DNA from: Embleya sp051903075
Lineage (GTDB): Bacteria; Actinomycetota; Actinomycetes; Streptomycetales; Streptomycetaceae
DNA length: 64,000 bases
Assembly (NCBI RefSeq): GCF_051903075.1
Contig: NZ_CP182423.1
Span: 868,001-932,000 of the forward strand
Direction of reading: 5' to 3'
Part shown: positions 49,791 to 58,980 of the stretch, piece after piece
How the letters are laid out: each line of letters starts with the position of its first letter
Numbering within the stretch: position 1 is the first letter of the stretch
Made by a program: the position numbers and the translations under genes
The notes under the pieces: model-generated
What the model saw: only the letters and a program-made list of their open reading frames with translations
What the model was told of the DNA's origin: nothing
The model's database searches: none

Positions 49791-50644
49791 AGCCGGCACA
49801 CGCCGGCCGGCTGCCGATCAACGGTCTGAGCCTCTATCACGAAGTGCACGGCGAACTCGGCACGTCGGCGACGCCTCCGTTGTTGCTCATCCCCGGCGGG
49901 TTCATGGGCACCGAGACGATGGCGCCGTGGGTGTCGACCTTCGCCGATCGGCGCACCGTGATCGTCTTCGACCAGCAGGGGCACGGCCGCACCCCGGACA
50001 TCTCGCGCGCGATGTCGTACGAGCGATTCGCCGACGACGCCGGGGCGTTGCTGCGGGCGCTGAAGGTCAAGCGCGCGGATGTGCTGGGCTACTCGCAGGG
50101 CGGCGGGGTCGCGCTGCAACTGGCCCTCCGGCACCCGGCGCTCGTCGGGAAATTGGTCTCGCTGTCGGCCACCTGTCGCCGGGACGGCTGGTACCCGTCG
50201 GTGTCGAAGGCCATCGAGGGCCTCGGCGCCTCGGCGTTTGCCGGTACGCCCGTCGAGCGGGCATTTCGCGAACATACGCCGGACGCCGCGGCGTTCGACG
50301 CCTACGTCGCCAAGATGAAGGTTTTGGGCATCGACGACCAGCACATCACCGACGCGCAGATGCGCTCGATCGCCGCGAAGACGATGGTCATCGCCGGGGA
50401 CGCGGATGCCGTGCGGCCGGAACACGCACTGGCCATGTTCCGGCTGCGCGGTGGCGGCGACGAGGAGGCGGCGGGCTCGGGGATGCTGCAAGGGGTTCCG
50501 GCCGCGCGCCTGGTGATCCTGCCCGCGACGTCGCATGTCGGCATCTTCGGGGAGTCGGCGGTGTTGGGGCCGATGGTGACCGCGTTTCTCGACGACGTGC
50601 CGCCGACGGCGCCGGATGTCTTCGAGGGCCGCCCGAGCGCGTAG
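49787..50644 (+). CDS. Alpha/beta hydrolase coupled to the DUF899 gene
   Basis: 285 residues with a complete set: LLLIPGGFMG oxyanion strand, nucleophile elbow LGYSQGGGVALQLALRHP (Ser about 104), acid in IAGDADAVRPEH and His in PATSHVGIFGES. It looks like the homoserine-acetyltransferase/proline-iminopeptidase-like hydrolases that often accompany DUF899 or DUF1330 genes. ATG overlaps the upstream TGA. A long hairpin terminator follows. Substrate unknown. Confidence 0.9.
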   Translation: MKPAHAGRLPINGLSLYHEVHGELGTSATPPLLLIPGGFMGTETMAPWVSTFADRRTVIVFDQQGHGRTPDISRAMSYERFADDAGALLRALKVKRADVLGYSQGGGVALQLALRHPALVGKLVSLSATCRRDGWYPSVSKAIEGLGASAFAGTPVERAFREHTPDAAAFDAYVAKMKVLGIDDQHITDAQMRSIAAKTMVIAGDADAVRPEHALAMFRLRGGGDEEAAGSGMLQGVPAARLVILPATSHVGIFGESAVLGPMVTAFLDDVPPTAPDVFEGRPSA

Positions 50645-50667
50645 GCCCGCCCGAACGCGTAGGCCCG

Positions 50668-50713
50668 CCCGAACGGCGTAGGCCGCCCGCGCGCCCGGCC
50701 TACGCCGTTCGGG
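50668..50713. terminator. Bidirectional hairpin terminator
   Basis: Perfect 17-bp arms CCCGAACGGCGTAGGCC / GGCCTACGCCGTTCGGG around a 12-base loop. The right arm contains the stop codon of the convergent AraC gene (50700-50702). The left side is preceded by two further partial copies of CGTAGGCCCGCCCGAACG, so the arm seems to have grown by local duplication. Confidence 0.88.
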
Positions 50714-51752
50714 GCCTGCGCTGCCAGGTCGCGACCGCGGGCCGCGCGGGCGACCCACCGCACCGAAACCCCGAGCCCGGCGGGCCGACGGGCGTCGGCG
50801 GACGCGGCCGCGTGCCGATCGTGGGGACGTCCTCGGCGTTGCTCCCGGCGGCGGCGCGGTACGCGCCGGGGGGCATGCCCGTGGCGGTGCGGAAGGCCCG
50901 GTTGAACTCGGCGGGCCGGGTGAACCCCCAGCGGGCGGCGACGGCGTGCACGGGCAGGTGGGCCATGGCGGGGTCGGCCAGGTCCCGTCGGCAGCGGTCC
51001 AGGCGCCGGTGGCGGACGTAGGCGCTCGGCGACGTGCCGTGCGTCCGGAAGATCCGTTGCAGGTAGCGGGTCGAGATCCGGTGGGCCGCCGCGATCGCCG
51101 CGGGGCTCAGTTCCGGTACGTGCAGGTGACGGTCGACGAACGCGGTGATCCGCAGGAACAGCACGTGCTGCGAGGAGCCTGCCGCCGACGCACCCTCGCC
51201 GTCGGTGTGGTGGGCCACCACGGCCGCGGCCAGGTCGAGCGCGATGTGGCCCAGCCGGGCGTGGTCCTCGGGTGTGTAGAGCGCGGCCTCGTCGGCCACA
51301 TCGGTCATGAACCGGGCCAGGAGCCGGCCGACTCCGCGCGTGCCGCACAGGGGGGTCGCCAACAGTCGCGCGACCTTGGACTCCGGCACGGGCAGCAGTC
51401 GTTTCGGGATCTGCAGCACCACCGACCCGGACGCCGTGTCCGGGGCCTCGGCACCGGCGTCGAAGGGACGGGAGCTGTCCACCAGGACGAGGTCGCCGGG
51501 TCCCAACGAGGCTTGGTTGTGCGCCTGTTCGACGCCCTGACGGCCGTGGCGGAGCAGGGCGAGCAGGTACACCTCGGGGTCCGAGCGCCGGATCGCCGCC
51601 GGTGTGCGCCGGCATGCCCGTGACCCGTGGGAGATCGCGGACATCCGGACGATGCCCCGGGTCACGATCGACACGCGCGCTCCGTGGGCGGGTGGCTCCG
51701 CGGCCGGGTTGCCGCCCCGGGGTAACGCCTCTTGGTCGAACACCGTTTCCAT
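50700..51752 (-). CDS. AraC-family regulator with AraC_binding_2-type sensor domain
   Basis: 350 residues: N-terminal ligand domain (LGPGDLVLVDSSRPFDAG, VVLQIPKRLLPVPESKVARLLATPL) and C-terminal AraC HTH pair at about 215-315 (AAAHRISTRYLQRIFRTHGTSPSAYVRHRRLDRCRRDL, VAARWGFTRPAEFNRAFRTATGMPPGAYR), then a 35-residue Pro/Arg-rich tail. The ATG at 51752 has GGGGGATC upstream. It diverges from the nSTAND-WD40 gene and converges with the hydrolase; its target is not evident. Confidence 0.9.
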   Translation of the reverse strand: METVFDQEALPRGGNPAAEPPAHGARVSIVTRGIVRMSAISHGSRACRRTPAAIRRSDPEVYLLALLRHGRQGVEQAHNQASLGPGDLVLVDSSRPFDAGAEAPDTASGSVVLQIPKRLLPVPESKVARLLATPLCGTRGVGRLLARFMTDVADEAALYTPEDHARLGHIALDLAAAVVAHHTDGEGASAAGSSQHVLFLRITAFVDRHLHVPELSPAAIAAAHRISTRYLQRIFRTHGTSPSAYVRHRRLDRCRRDLADPAMAHLPVHAVAARWGFTRPAEFNRAFRTATGMPPGAYRAAAGSNAEDVPTIGTRPRPPTPVGPPGSGFRCGGSPARPAVATWQRRPRTA

Positions 51753-52017
51753 GATCCCCCGTTCGCGTCGAACAAGTCCGTGCCCCGGCGCGGTCCGGTG
51801 GTCGTGCCGCCGGGGACACCTCCAAGCCTTCGGGGCGGGGCATTGTTGCGCAGGCAGGTCGGGCGCCCGAAACAATCGTCGGGATCAATGGATTTCCTGC
51901 GGTGATCTTCGGCATCCGGCCGAATTCGCTACTGGTCGGGGCCGGCGGCACGCGGGTACCGTTCCGGGTGGTGTGGGATTCGGCGTGCCTTCGGCGACGC
52001 TCATGGGAGGGGAACCG

Positions 52018-55000
52018 GTGGCGGGACGGCCGGAGAAACCACTGGACCCGGATGCCGGGCCGGTGCAGCGTTTCGCACACGAACTCCGTCGATTACGGGC
52101 CGACGCGGGCGGTCCCACGTATCGCGAGATGTCCCGGCAAACCGGTGTTTCGGTCACGGTGCTGTCCCGTGCGGCGGCCGGCGAGCAGTTGCCGACCCTG
52201 AAGGTCGCACTGGCCTATGCGGCCGCGTGCGGCGGGGATCCGGACACGTGGACGCGGCGATGGCAGGAGGCGGCGGACGAGGATTCCCGACCGCTCGACG
52301 ACGTCCCGTCGCCCTATCCGGGCCTCGCCCGATTCGAAACCGAGGACTCGGAGCAGTTCTTCGGCCGGGATCGACTGATCGACGACGTTCTCGACCTGGT
52401 GCGCACCCATCGGCTGGCCGCGCTCGTCGGGGCTTCGGGCAGCGGCAAGTCCTCGCTGCTGCGCGCGGGGTTGATACCCCGACTGCGGCAATCCGACGGC
52501 GACCCGGGCGGCGCGGCCCCGTTCGGGCGTCCCGCCGAGATCCGCATCCGTACCCCCGGGGCGCATCCCGCCGACGTGCTCGGTGCGTTCGCCCCTCGGG
52601 GCGACGACGGGGACGATGGGGACGGCCACGGCGACGGGCACGCCGGTGACATCGTCGTAATCGTCGACCAGTTCGAGGAGATCTTCACGCTCTGCCGGTA
52701 CCGGGCCGAACGCACCGAGTTCCTGAACGGCCTGATCGCGGCCGTGCGCCGGCCCCAGGGCGGGGTGCGCGTCGTCATCGCGGTGCGCGCCGACTTCTAC
52801 GGCCGCTGCGCCGAACACCGGAAACTCGCCGAGGCGTTGCGCGAAACCACCCTCCTGGTGGGCCCCATGACACCCGCCGAGTTGCGTCAGGCCATCGTCG
52901 GGCCCGCCCAGGCCCACGGCCTGATCGTCGAACGGGCCCTGACCGCACGGCTGGTGGAGGAGGTGCAGGGCGAGCCGGGCGGACTGCCGCTGCTGTCGCA
53001 CGTGATGCGGGAGATCTGGCGCAGGCGTCGCGCCCGAACCCTGTCGGTGGAGGCGTACGAGGCGGCGGGTGGCGTCCACGGCGCGATCGCGGCCACGGCG
53101 GAGCAGGTGTGCTCCCGGCTCTCGGCCGAGGAACTCGTGTCGGTCCGCCGGGTGTTGCTGCGGCTGATCACACCGGGCGAGGGAGCGCAGGACACTCGCC
53201 GCCCGGCCGCCCGGGCCGAGTTGGAGGCCGTCGGCACGGGCGCGGCCGCGCCGGGGACCGAGCCGGCGCAGGGCATCGCGTCGATCCTCGAACAGCTCGT
53301 GCGGGCCCGTCTGGTCACCCTCGACGGGGAGAACGTCGAGCTTGTCCACGAGGCGCTGATCACCGCCTGGCCCCGGCTGCGGGCCTGGATCGACGAGGAC
53401 CGCGAGGGAATCCTCACTCACCGACGACTGACGGAGGCGGCCGGCGTCTGGGCCGACTTCGCGCGCGACCCGGGCACGCTGTACCGGGGAACCCGGCTGG
53501 CGGTGGCTCGGGAGTGGACCGAGCGGGATCGGCATCGCGACGAACTGACCGAGCTGGAAGGGGACTTCCTGGCCGCGAGCATCGCCGCCGAGGACCGCGA
53601 GCGCATCGTGGCCGCCCGGCGCACCCGTCGTCTGCGCTATCTCGCGGCGGGCTTGGCGCTGCTGCTGGTCGCGGTGACGGTCGTCGGCGGGGTGGCGGTG
53701 GAGCAGCGCCGCAGTGCGCTTCGGTCCCGGGACACCGCGCTGTCGCGCCAGTTGGCCGCCCAGGCGCTGAACCTGGCGGATTCCCGGCCCGGGACGGCGA
53801 TGCTGCTGAGCGTGGAGGCGTATCGCACCGCGCATACCGCCGAGGCGCGCGGCGCGCTGCTGAGCATGTCCACGCGCCGCTTCTACCAGGCCGAGTTGAC
53901 CGGTCACGTCGACGCGGTGCCGGAGGTCGCGTACAGCCCGGACGGCACCCTGGCCAGTGTCGGGCGGGACGGGAAGGTCGTGCTGTGGGATTCGGTCCGC
54001 CGCGTGCGCCTGGCGACGCTGACCGATCATCCGGGCTGGTTGCGGGCGGTGGCCTTCAGCCGGGACGGGCAATCGATGGCCACGGGTGGGGACGACGGCC
54101 GGGTGGTGGTGTGGGATGTGGCGCAGCGCAGGCCGCGCGCGACCATGACCGGCTACGGGGCCTCGATCAAGGGCGTCGCGTTCGGCGCCGACAGCCGCAC
54201 CGTGGCGGCTGCCGGGGACAACGGCACCACCGCGGTGTGGGACGTGGAGAGCGGGCGGCGCCGGCTGACGCTGACCGGGCACGCCAGCCGGGTGTGGGCG
54301 GTGGAGTTCAGCCCGGACGGCCGCACGATCGCCACGTCCGGCGCGGACCGCACGGCTCGGCTGTGGCGCGCGGAGGACGGCGCCCCGCTGACCGTGTTGA
54401 CCGGCCATACCGCCTCGGTCGACTCCGTGGTGTTCAGCCCCGACGGAACGCTGCTGGCCACCGGCAGCCAGGATCGCACCGCGCAGCTGTGGGACATCGC
54501 CCGCGGCACGAGTGTGGCCGTCCTGCGCGGCCACGACGCGGAGGTCAGGGCGGTGGCCTTCAGCCCCGACGGCCGTACGCTCGCGAGCGCCGGCCAGGAC
54601 CACATGATCAAACTGTGGGACACGGCGCGGCACAGCCTCGGGGCCACCTTCGTCGGGCACGGCTCCAACATCTACGGGATCGCGTTCCATCCGCGTGGCG
54701 ACCGGTTGGCCGCGGCGGGCGAAAGCGGCACGGTTTCCCTGTGGGATCCCACCAGGCGTCCGCTCGACGGCCACTCGGACCGGGTCAACGACATCGCGTT
54801 CAGCCCGGACGGACGCACCCTGGCCACGAGCGGCACCGATCGGGCCACACTGCTGTGGGACCTCGCTCGCGGCTCCCGCCCCCGCGCACTCGCCCCCGGG
54901 ACGAGCGCGATCCGGGGCGTCGCCTTCAGTCCCGACGGCCGGACCCTGGCCACCGTGGCGGGCGTGTCCCCGGACAGCACCAACGGCCCCGCCCAACCAC

Positions 55001-55803
55001 CCGACCCCAACGAACAGGTCCTCACGCTCTTCGACCTCGCGGGCGGCGCCCCGCCGGTGCGGCTGATCGGCCACGACGAACGGGTGACGGACGTGGCCTT
55101 CAGCCCGGACGGCCGCACGATCGCCACCGCGAGCGTCGACAAGACGGTCATCGTCCGGGACGCCGTGCGGCACACGCCCCTGACCCGACTCGTCGTGGAC
55201 ACCGGCACGGAGGGCAGCGGCGTCAACGCGATCGCGTTCAGCCCCGACGGCCACACCCTGGCCACGGCCAACTACGACGGGCGCGTCACCCTGTGGGATA
55301 CGACCCGGTGGGTCCGTACGGCCGTGCTCACCGAACACACCGGGCAGGTGCGCGCGGTGGCCTTCAGCCCCGACGGCCGCACGCTGGCCACCGCCGGCAT
55401 CGATCAGACCGTGCAGCTGTGGGACCCTGCCCGACAGGCCCGGCGGGCCACGCTCCTGAACACCGCCGGCGCCACGATCTCGCTGACCTTCAGTCCCGAC
55501 GGCCGCGTCCTGGCCACGGCCAACGCGGACACGTCCGTGATGATCTGGGACGTCGCCGACCACACCCGTCTGGCCACCCTGACGGGTCACACCGGACAGG
55601 TCCGCACCGTGGCCTTCGGGCCCGACGGTCACACCTTGGCCAGCGGCGGCGACGACCGCGTCGTCCGCCTGTGGGACACCGACCCCACCCGCACGGCGAC
55701 CGACCTGTGCACCACGCTCGCCCGCGACCTGACCCGGGAGGAATGGCGGCAGCTGGTCCCGGGGCGGTCCTACCGACGCACGTGCGGGACGGGGGGACCC
55801 TGA
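52018..55803 (+). CDS. XRE-HTH / nSTAND NTPase / transmembrane / 14x WD40 protein
   Basis: 1261 residues. HTH at about 15-85; STAND ATPase with FFGRDRLIDDVLDLV, P-loop VGASGSGKSSLLRAG (138-152) and Walker B VVIVDQFEEIFTLC (about 220); winged-helix/superstructure to about 500 (GLPLLSHVMREIWRRR, LVHEALITAWPRLRAWID); a membrane segment YLAAGLALLLVAVTVVGGVAV at about 541-562; then 14 WD40 repeats from 626 to about 1235, enough for two seven-bladed propellers. An Asp/Gly/His-rich loop (about 195-215) interrupts the NTPase. GTG 52018 is chosen for GGGAGGGG upstream. Signal-sensing switch of the STAND class; what it senses and triggers is unknown, and conflict or development roles are both possible. 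Confidence 0.9.
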   Translation: MAGRPEKPLDPDAGPVQRFAHELRRLRADAGGPTYREMSRQTGVSVTVLSRAAAGEQLPTLKVALAYAAACGGDPDTWTRRWQEAADEDSRPLDDVPSPYPGLARFETEDSEQFFGRDRLIDDVLDLVRTHRLAALVGASGSGKSSLLRAGLIPRLRQSDGDPGGAAPFGRPAEIRIRTPGAHPADVLGAFAPRGDDGDDGDGHGDGHAGDIVVIVDQFEEIFTLCRYRAERTEFLNGLIAAVRRPQGGVRVVIAVRADFYGRCAEHRKLAEALRETTLLVGPMTPAELRQAIVGPAQAHGLIVERALTARLVEEVQGEPGGLPLLSHVMREIWRRRRARTLSVEAYEAAGGVHGAIAATAEQVCSRLSAEELVSVRRVLLRLITPGEGAQDTRRPAARAELEAVGTGAAAPGTEPAQGIASILEQLVRARLVTLDGENVELVHEALITAWPRLRAWIDEDREGILTHRRLTEAAGVWADFARDPGTLYRGTRLAVAREWTERDRHRDELTELEGDFLAASIAAEDRERIVAARRTRRLRYLAAGLALLLVAVTVVGGVAVEQRRSALRSRDTALSRQLAAQALNLADSRPGTAMLLSVEAYRTAHTAEARGALLSMSTRRFYQAELTGHVDAVPEVAYSPDGTLASVGRDGKVVLWDSVRRVRLATLTDHPGWLRAVAFSRDGQSMATGGDDGRVVVWDVAQRRPRATMTGYGASIKGVAFGADSRTVAAAGDNGTTAVWDVESGRRRLTLTGHASRVWAVEFSPDGRTIATSGADRTARLWRAEDGAPLTVLTGHTASVDSVVFSPDGTLLATGSQDRTAQLWDIARGTSVAVLRGHDAEVRAVAFSPDGRTLASAGQDHMIKLWDTARHSLGATFVGHGSNIYGIAFHPRGDRLAAAGESGTVSLWDPTRRPLDGHSDRVNDIAFSPDGRTLATSGTDRATLLWDLARGSRPRALAPGTSAIRGVAFSPDGRTLATVAGVSPDSTNGPAQPPDPNEQVLTLFDLAGGAPPVRLIGHDERVTDVAFSPDGRTIATASVDKTVIVRDAVRHTPLTRLVVDTGTEGSGVNAIAFSPDGHTLATANYDGRVTLWDTTRWVRTAVLTEHTGQVRAVAFSPDGRTLATAGIDQTVQLWDPARQARRATLLNTAGATISLTFSPDGRVLATANADTSVMIWDVADHTRLATLTGHTGQVRTVAFGPDGHTLASGGDDRVVRLWDTDPTRTATDLCTTLARDLTREEWRQLVPGRSYRRTCGTGGP

Positions 55804-55841
55804 TCCGGTCGCGGTCGTGGCCGCCGGCGTGCCGTTTCGCG

Positions 55842-57101
55842 TCACCGGGGCTGCGGACTCCATTCGAAGAGCAGGATGGTCGCGTCGTCGCGCAGCGGGT
55901 TGCTCTGGTAGTCGAGGATGGCGTGGATGAGCAGCCGCAACACCTCTTCCGGGCGCTGCCCCGCGGAGGAGGAGCTGATGATGAAGTCGGTGAACCGGTC
56001 GAGGCCGAACTCCGCGCCGTTCGCGTCGCGGGCCTCCACGACGCCGTCGGTGTAGAGCAGGACACAATCGCCCGGTTCCAAGGTCGCCTCGTGCACCTGC
56101 CGGGCCGCCGGGGCGAGCGAACCGGCCAGGCCGATCGGCGGTTGCGGGGGCCGGTCCAGCGCCCCGGGGAGCACCCGCTCGGCACGGATCAGCAGCGGCG
56201 GAGGATGACCACAATTGACCCAGTGCAGCACTCCGGTCTCCGCGTCGAGCCGACACAGCACGCCGGTGCAGAAGTGGTCGGGCAACCATTGGGCGAGCGC
56301 CCGGTCGACGGAGCCGACGATGTCGGGCAGCTCGGCCCCGTTTCGGCGGGCGTTGCGCGCCGCCGCCATGGCGACCGACGAGGTCAGTCCGGCGGTCAGA
56401 TCGTGACCCATGGCGTCCAGGATCATGGTGTGCAGGATGTTCTTGACCACCGAATGGTCGAAGGCGTCGCCCGCGATGTCGTACGCCGGTTCCAGGACCG
56501 CGGTCGACACGCAGCGCCTGCTGCCGATCGTGCGCGGGGGCAGGAAGGCCCGCAACATCTCGGCGGGCGCGCCCATGGACTGGGTGCGGGTACGGGCGGC
56601 GAGCCAGTCGCTGTAGGCCCGCTTGGAGGTGATCAGCATGGCGAGCAGATGGGCCAGCATCCGGCTGCGGCGCATGCGCACCGCGTCGAGCGCGGCGGTC
56701 CGTACTGCCAGTACGCCCAGCCGCTCCGCGCCGTCGACCAGGGGCATCCAAAGGATCAGGCCGTTGTCGACCTCGGCCACCCGGGGGGAGACCGTGCGGT
56801 ACGCCCATCCGGCCGAAGTGCCGTCCACCCGCAAGGACTCCGCGGCCTCGTCGAGTGGCACGAGCAGACGCTGCTGCAGGTCGGCGAGGTAGATCGACGC
56901 GGTGTCCAGGCCGAGGAGGTCGGCACACCGATTCGCCAGCGCGGGCAGCTCGACCGGCAGTGCGGTCTGCGCCTCGACGAGCAGCTTTTCCAGGCGATTC
57001 TCGTCGACGGCGTCGTCGGGAACGGAGAACACGCGCGGTGTGTCCGACACGACGACCACCCCTTCCTCGCCCAGTCTCACACCGATCCCACCCAGGGGCA
57101 T
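55842..57101 (-). CDS. GAF-SpoIIE (PP2C-type) serine phosphatase
   Basis: 419 residues: GAF-like sensor at about 35-170 (LPALANRCADLLGLDTASIYLADLQQRLLVPL) and SpoIIE phosphatase at about 195-415 with metal-binding Asp in EPAYDIAGDAFDH, LDAMGHDLTAG, LLYTDGVVEARD and RDDATILL. Such phosphatases dephosphorylate anti-anti-sigma factors. No anti-sigma partner is adjacent. ATG 57101 directly follows a TATATA box at seven bases, suggesting a leaderless transcript; in-frame GTGs a few codons on, after GAGGAAGG, are alternatives. Confidence 0.9.
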   Translation of the reverse strand: MPLGGIGVRLGEEGVVVVSDTPRVFSVPDDAVDENRLEKLLVEAQTALPVELPALANRCADLLGLDTASIYLADLQQRLLVPLDEAAESLRVDGTSAGWAYRTVSPRVAEVDNGLILWMPLVDGAERLGVLAVRTAALDAVRMRRSRMLAHLLAMLITSKRAYSDWLAARTRTQSMGAPAEMLRAFLPPRTIGSRRCVSTAVLEPAYDIAGDAFDHSVVKNILHTMILDAMGHDLTAGLTSSVAMAAARNARRNGAELPDIVGSVDRALAQWLPDHFCTGVLCRLDAETGVLHWVNCGHPPPLLIRAERVLPGALDRPPQPPIGLAGSLAPAARQVHEATLEPGDCVLLYTDGVVEARDANGAEFGLDRFTDFIISSSSAGQRPEEVLRLLIHAILDYQSNPLRDDATILLFEWSPQPR

Positions 57102-57120
57102 TAAGCCCTATATATTACTT
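57102..57120 (-). promoter_or_regulatory. Probable -10 box giving a leaderless SpoIIE-phosphatase transcript
   Basis: TATATA (57114-57109 on the minus strand) lies seven bases before the ATG in a 35-base AT-rich island, very unusual in this GC-rich DNA. Transcription would begin at or next to the A of the start codon. No convincing -35 was found. Confidence 0.45.
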
Positions 57121-57159
57121 ATTCTGCATATGAGCATTTTGGCACCTTCAGGGTATCTT

Positions 57160-57175
57160 GCGGTTGCAAAACCGC
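57160..57175. promoter_or_regulatory. Inverted repeat GCGGTT-GCAA-AACCGC
   Basis: A perfect 16-bp palindrome in the 96-base divergent gap, 22 bases before the EF-hand gene start. It could be an operator shared by the phosphatase and EF-hand genes or a small hairpin in the EF-hand leader. Confidence 0.4.
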
Positions 57176-57197
57176 GGAGCACCCTGGAGGAAACGCA

Positions 57198-57719
57198 GTG
57201 TCCGACTCACCGCAGCACCGCATCTTCGCCATGTTGGACGTCGACGGCGACGGCGCCATCACGCACGAGGAATACCTTTCCCGGGTGGACCGCGTGGCCT
57301 CCGCCGTCGGCCGCGACGCCGACCATCCGGTCGTGGCGGCGTCGCGGACCGCTCACGAGGCGGTCTTCCAGGACATGGACGCCGACCGCGACGGACGCGT
57401 CACATTCGAGGAATACCGCACGTGGGTCGGGCACGACGCGTTCGAACGCTCCTGCCGACCCGCGCTGGGCTCCCTGTTCGACATCGCCGACGCCGACGCC
57501 GACGGACGCCTTGACCGCGCCGAGTTCATCCGCCTGCGTACGGCCGGGGGCAACGCCGAAACCGACGCCGCCGCGGCATTCGACGCCCTCGACACCGACG
57601 GCGACGGACTGGTCGACCGCGACGCCTACCTGGCGGGCATCAGGAGCTTCGTGACCAACGCGAACTCCCCCATGGCCGCGGCCTACGGCGCCGCACAGCC
57701 GGTGCCGGGCCGTTCCTGA
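57198..57719 (+). CDS. Four-EF-hand calcium-binding protein (calerythrin-like)
   Basis: 173 residues, soluble, acidic. EF-hand loops D14-E25 (DVDGDGAITHEE), D61-E72 (DADRDGRVTFEE), D98-E109 (DADADGRLDRAE) and D132-A143 (DTDGDGLVDRDA). The first three have the canonical Glu at position 12; the fourth has Ala there with Asp beside it, so it may bind weakly. Layout and length match calerythrin-type sarcoplasmic-like proteins of streptomycetes, thought to buffer or sense Ca2+. GTG start with GGAGG eight bases upstream. Diverges from the SpoIIE phosphatase. Confidence 0.93.
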   Translation: MSDSPQHRIFAMLDVDGDGAITHEEYLSRVDRVASAVGRDADHPVVAASRTAHEAVFQDMDADRDGRVTFEEYRTWVGHDAFERSCRPALGSLFDIADADADGRLDRAEFIRLRTAGGNAETDAAAAFDALDTDGDGLVDRDAYLAGIRSFVTNANSPMAAAYGAAQPVPGRS

Positions 57720-57741
57720 TCCGCCGGGCCGGCGATGTCGG

Positions 57742-58860
57742 TCAGGACGACTGGACCTCGTCGAACAGGGCGACGGCGTCGGCGGGGTTCGGGCTCACGA
57801 GGCGGTCCAGACCGGCCGTCGTGATCTTCGCCCACCTGGCGGCCCGTACCCACATCCGCTCCTCGAAGGTGCGCACGGCCTCGTCCGGATCCCCGGAGCC
57901 GGTGGCGATGGACTCGGCGAGTTCGGCGCCGTCCAGCATCGCGAGGTTCGCGCCCGCCCCCAATGGCGGCATCAGATGTGCGGCGTCGCCCAGGAGCGTC
58001 ACCCCGCCGACGTGGGTCCAGGTGTGCGACTCGGGCAGCACGTGGAGCGGGCGGTGGACGAAATCGGTGCCGTGGCGGAGAAGGTCGAGTACGGAAGGGG
58101 CCCAGCCGTCGAACAGGGCCAACAGGCTTGATCGCACGGCCTCGACGTCGGCCGGTTCCTGGCTCGTGTGCCGATCCAGCGGCGCGCGGAACTGGGCGTA
58201 CACCTTGACGTGGCCGCCGCTGTTGCGTTGGGCGACAAGACCTCGGTTCACGCCGTACACGGCCATGGAGCCGTCGCCGATCATCCGCGCCAGGTCGGGG
58301 TAGCGGGTGTCGACGTCGTCGAGGGAGGTCTCGACCATGGTGACGCCGGTGTAGTGCGGCATCACCGACGAGACCGCCGGGCGGACCCGGGACCAGGCAC
58401 CGTCCGCGCCGATCACGAGGTCGAACGTCTCCTGACGCCCGTCCGCGAAGTGGACCAGTACGCCGTCCCGGGTCCCCGGCACCACCTCGGTCACGCCGCT
58501 CCCCCACCGGACGTCGAGAGGGCCGAGCAGCAGGTCGCGGAGTTGCCCGCGGTCGATTTCGGGATTGGCCCGGTCGTCCGGACGGGGTCGCCAGTCGCGC
58601 AGGACGGCCCCGTCCGGGTCCAGGATGCGCATGGCCTGCCCCTCGGGACGAGACAGCGCCCGAAACTCCGCCGCCAACCCTGCCCTGTCCAGCGCGAGTT
58701 GGCCCATCCCCTCACGCAGGTCCAGCGTGCCGCCCGGGGGGCGCGCGTCGGGGGCGGGATCACGTTCGAGGATGGTGACGGGATGTCCATGGCGGTGCAG
58801 GACGCGGGCGAAGGTAAGGCCGGCGGGGCCGCTCCCGACTACGGCGATGCGATGTCTCAT
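57742..58860 (-). CDS. TetX-like FAD-dependent monooxygenase
   Basis: 372 residues. FAD-binding GSGPAGLTFARVLHRHGHPVTILERD at 9-34, the DG motif LVIGADGAWSRVR near 150 and GDAAHLMPPLGAGANLAMLDGAEL near 292, the class A flavoprotein hydroxylase set. The PPGGTLDLREGMGQLAL segment is typical of the TetX group, which hydroxylates tetracycline-like or other aromatic compounds; the natural substrate here is unknown. The ATG directly follows a palindromic CTGTA-N8-TACAG element, suggesting repression by a MarR or TetR protein encoded elsewhere. Confidence 0.92.
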   Translation of the reverse strand: MRHRIAVVGSGPAGLTFARVLHRHGHPVTILERDPAPDARPPGGTLDLREGMGQLALDRAGLAAEFRALSRPEGQAMRILDPDGAVLRDWRPRPDDRANPEIDRGQLRDLLLGPLDVRWGSGVTEVVPGTRDGVLVHFADGRQETFDLVIGADGAWSRVRPAVSSVMPHYTGVTMVETSLDDVDTRYPDLARMIGDGSMAVYGVNRGLVAQRNSGGHVKVYAQFRAPLDRHTSQEPADVEAVRSSLLALFDGWAPSVLDLLRHGTDFVHRPLHVLPESHTWTHVGGVTLLGDAAHLMPPLGAGANLAMLDGAELAESIATGSGDPDEAVRTFEERMWVRAARWAKITTAGLDRLVSPNPADAVALFDEVQSS

Positions 58861-58869
58861 GCCGATACA

Positions 58870-58887
58870 CTGTATTGCCCGCTACAG
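58870..58887. promoter_or_regulatory. Inverted repeat CTGTA-N8-TACAG at the monooxygenase start
   Basis: Begins ten bases upstream of the ATG of the flavin monooxygenase gene and overlaps a further TACACTGTA element at 58866-58874, which is itself a near palindrome. A likely regulator site over the promoter or leader. Confidence 0.4.
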
Positions 58888-58980
58888 CGCATCGCAACGG
58901 TGTGCGCGAGTGTGAACCGTCGGCATGACCACCGCGGTCGAACAGGGCGGTGAGGCAGCGGAATATGGGATGATCACCGG

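Noticed and set aside
53890..55700. Regular DNA repeats (GCCTTCAGCCCCGACGG...) as a CRISPR or tandem array
   Set aside because: They are the codons of the FSPDG segment of the WD40 repeats, in frame and about 126 bases apart, so they reflect protein repeats.
52093..56928. Very long minus-strand open frame opposite the WD40 gene
   Set aside because: It is the antisense shadow of the WD40 and flanking genes, of low-complexity composition with no recognisable domain.
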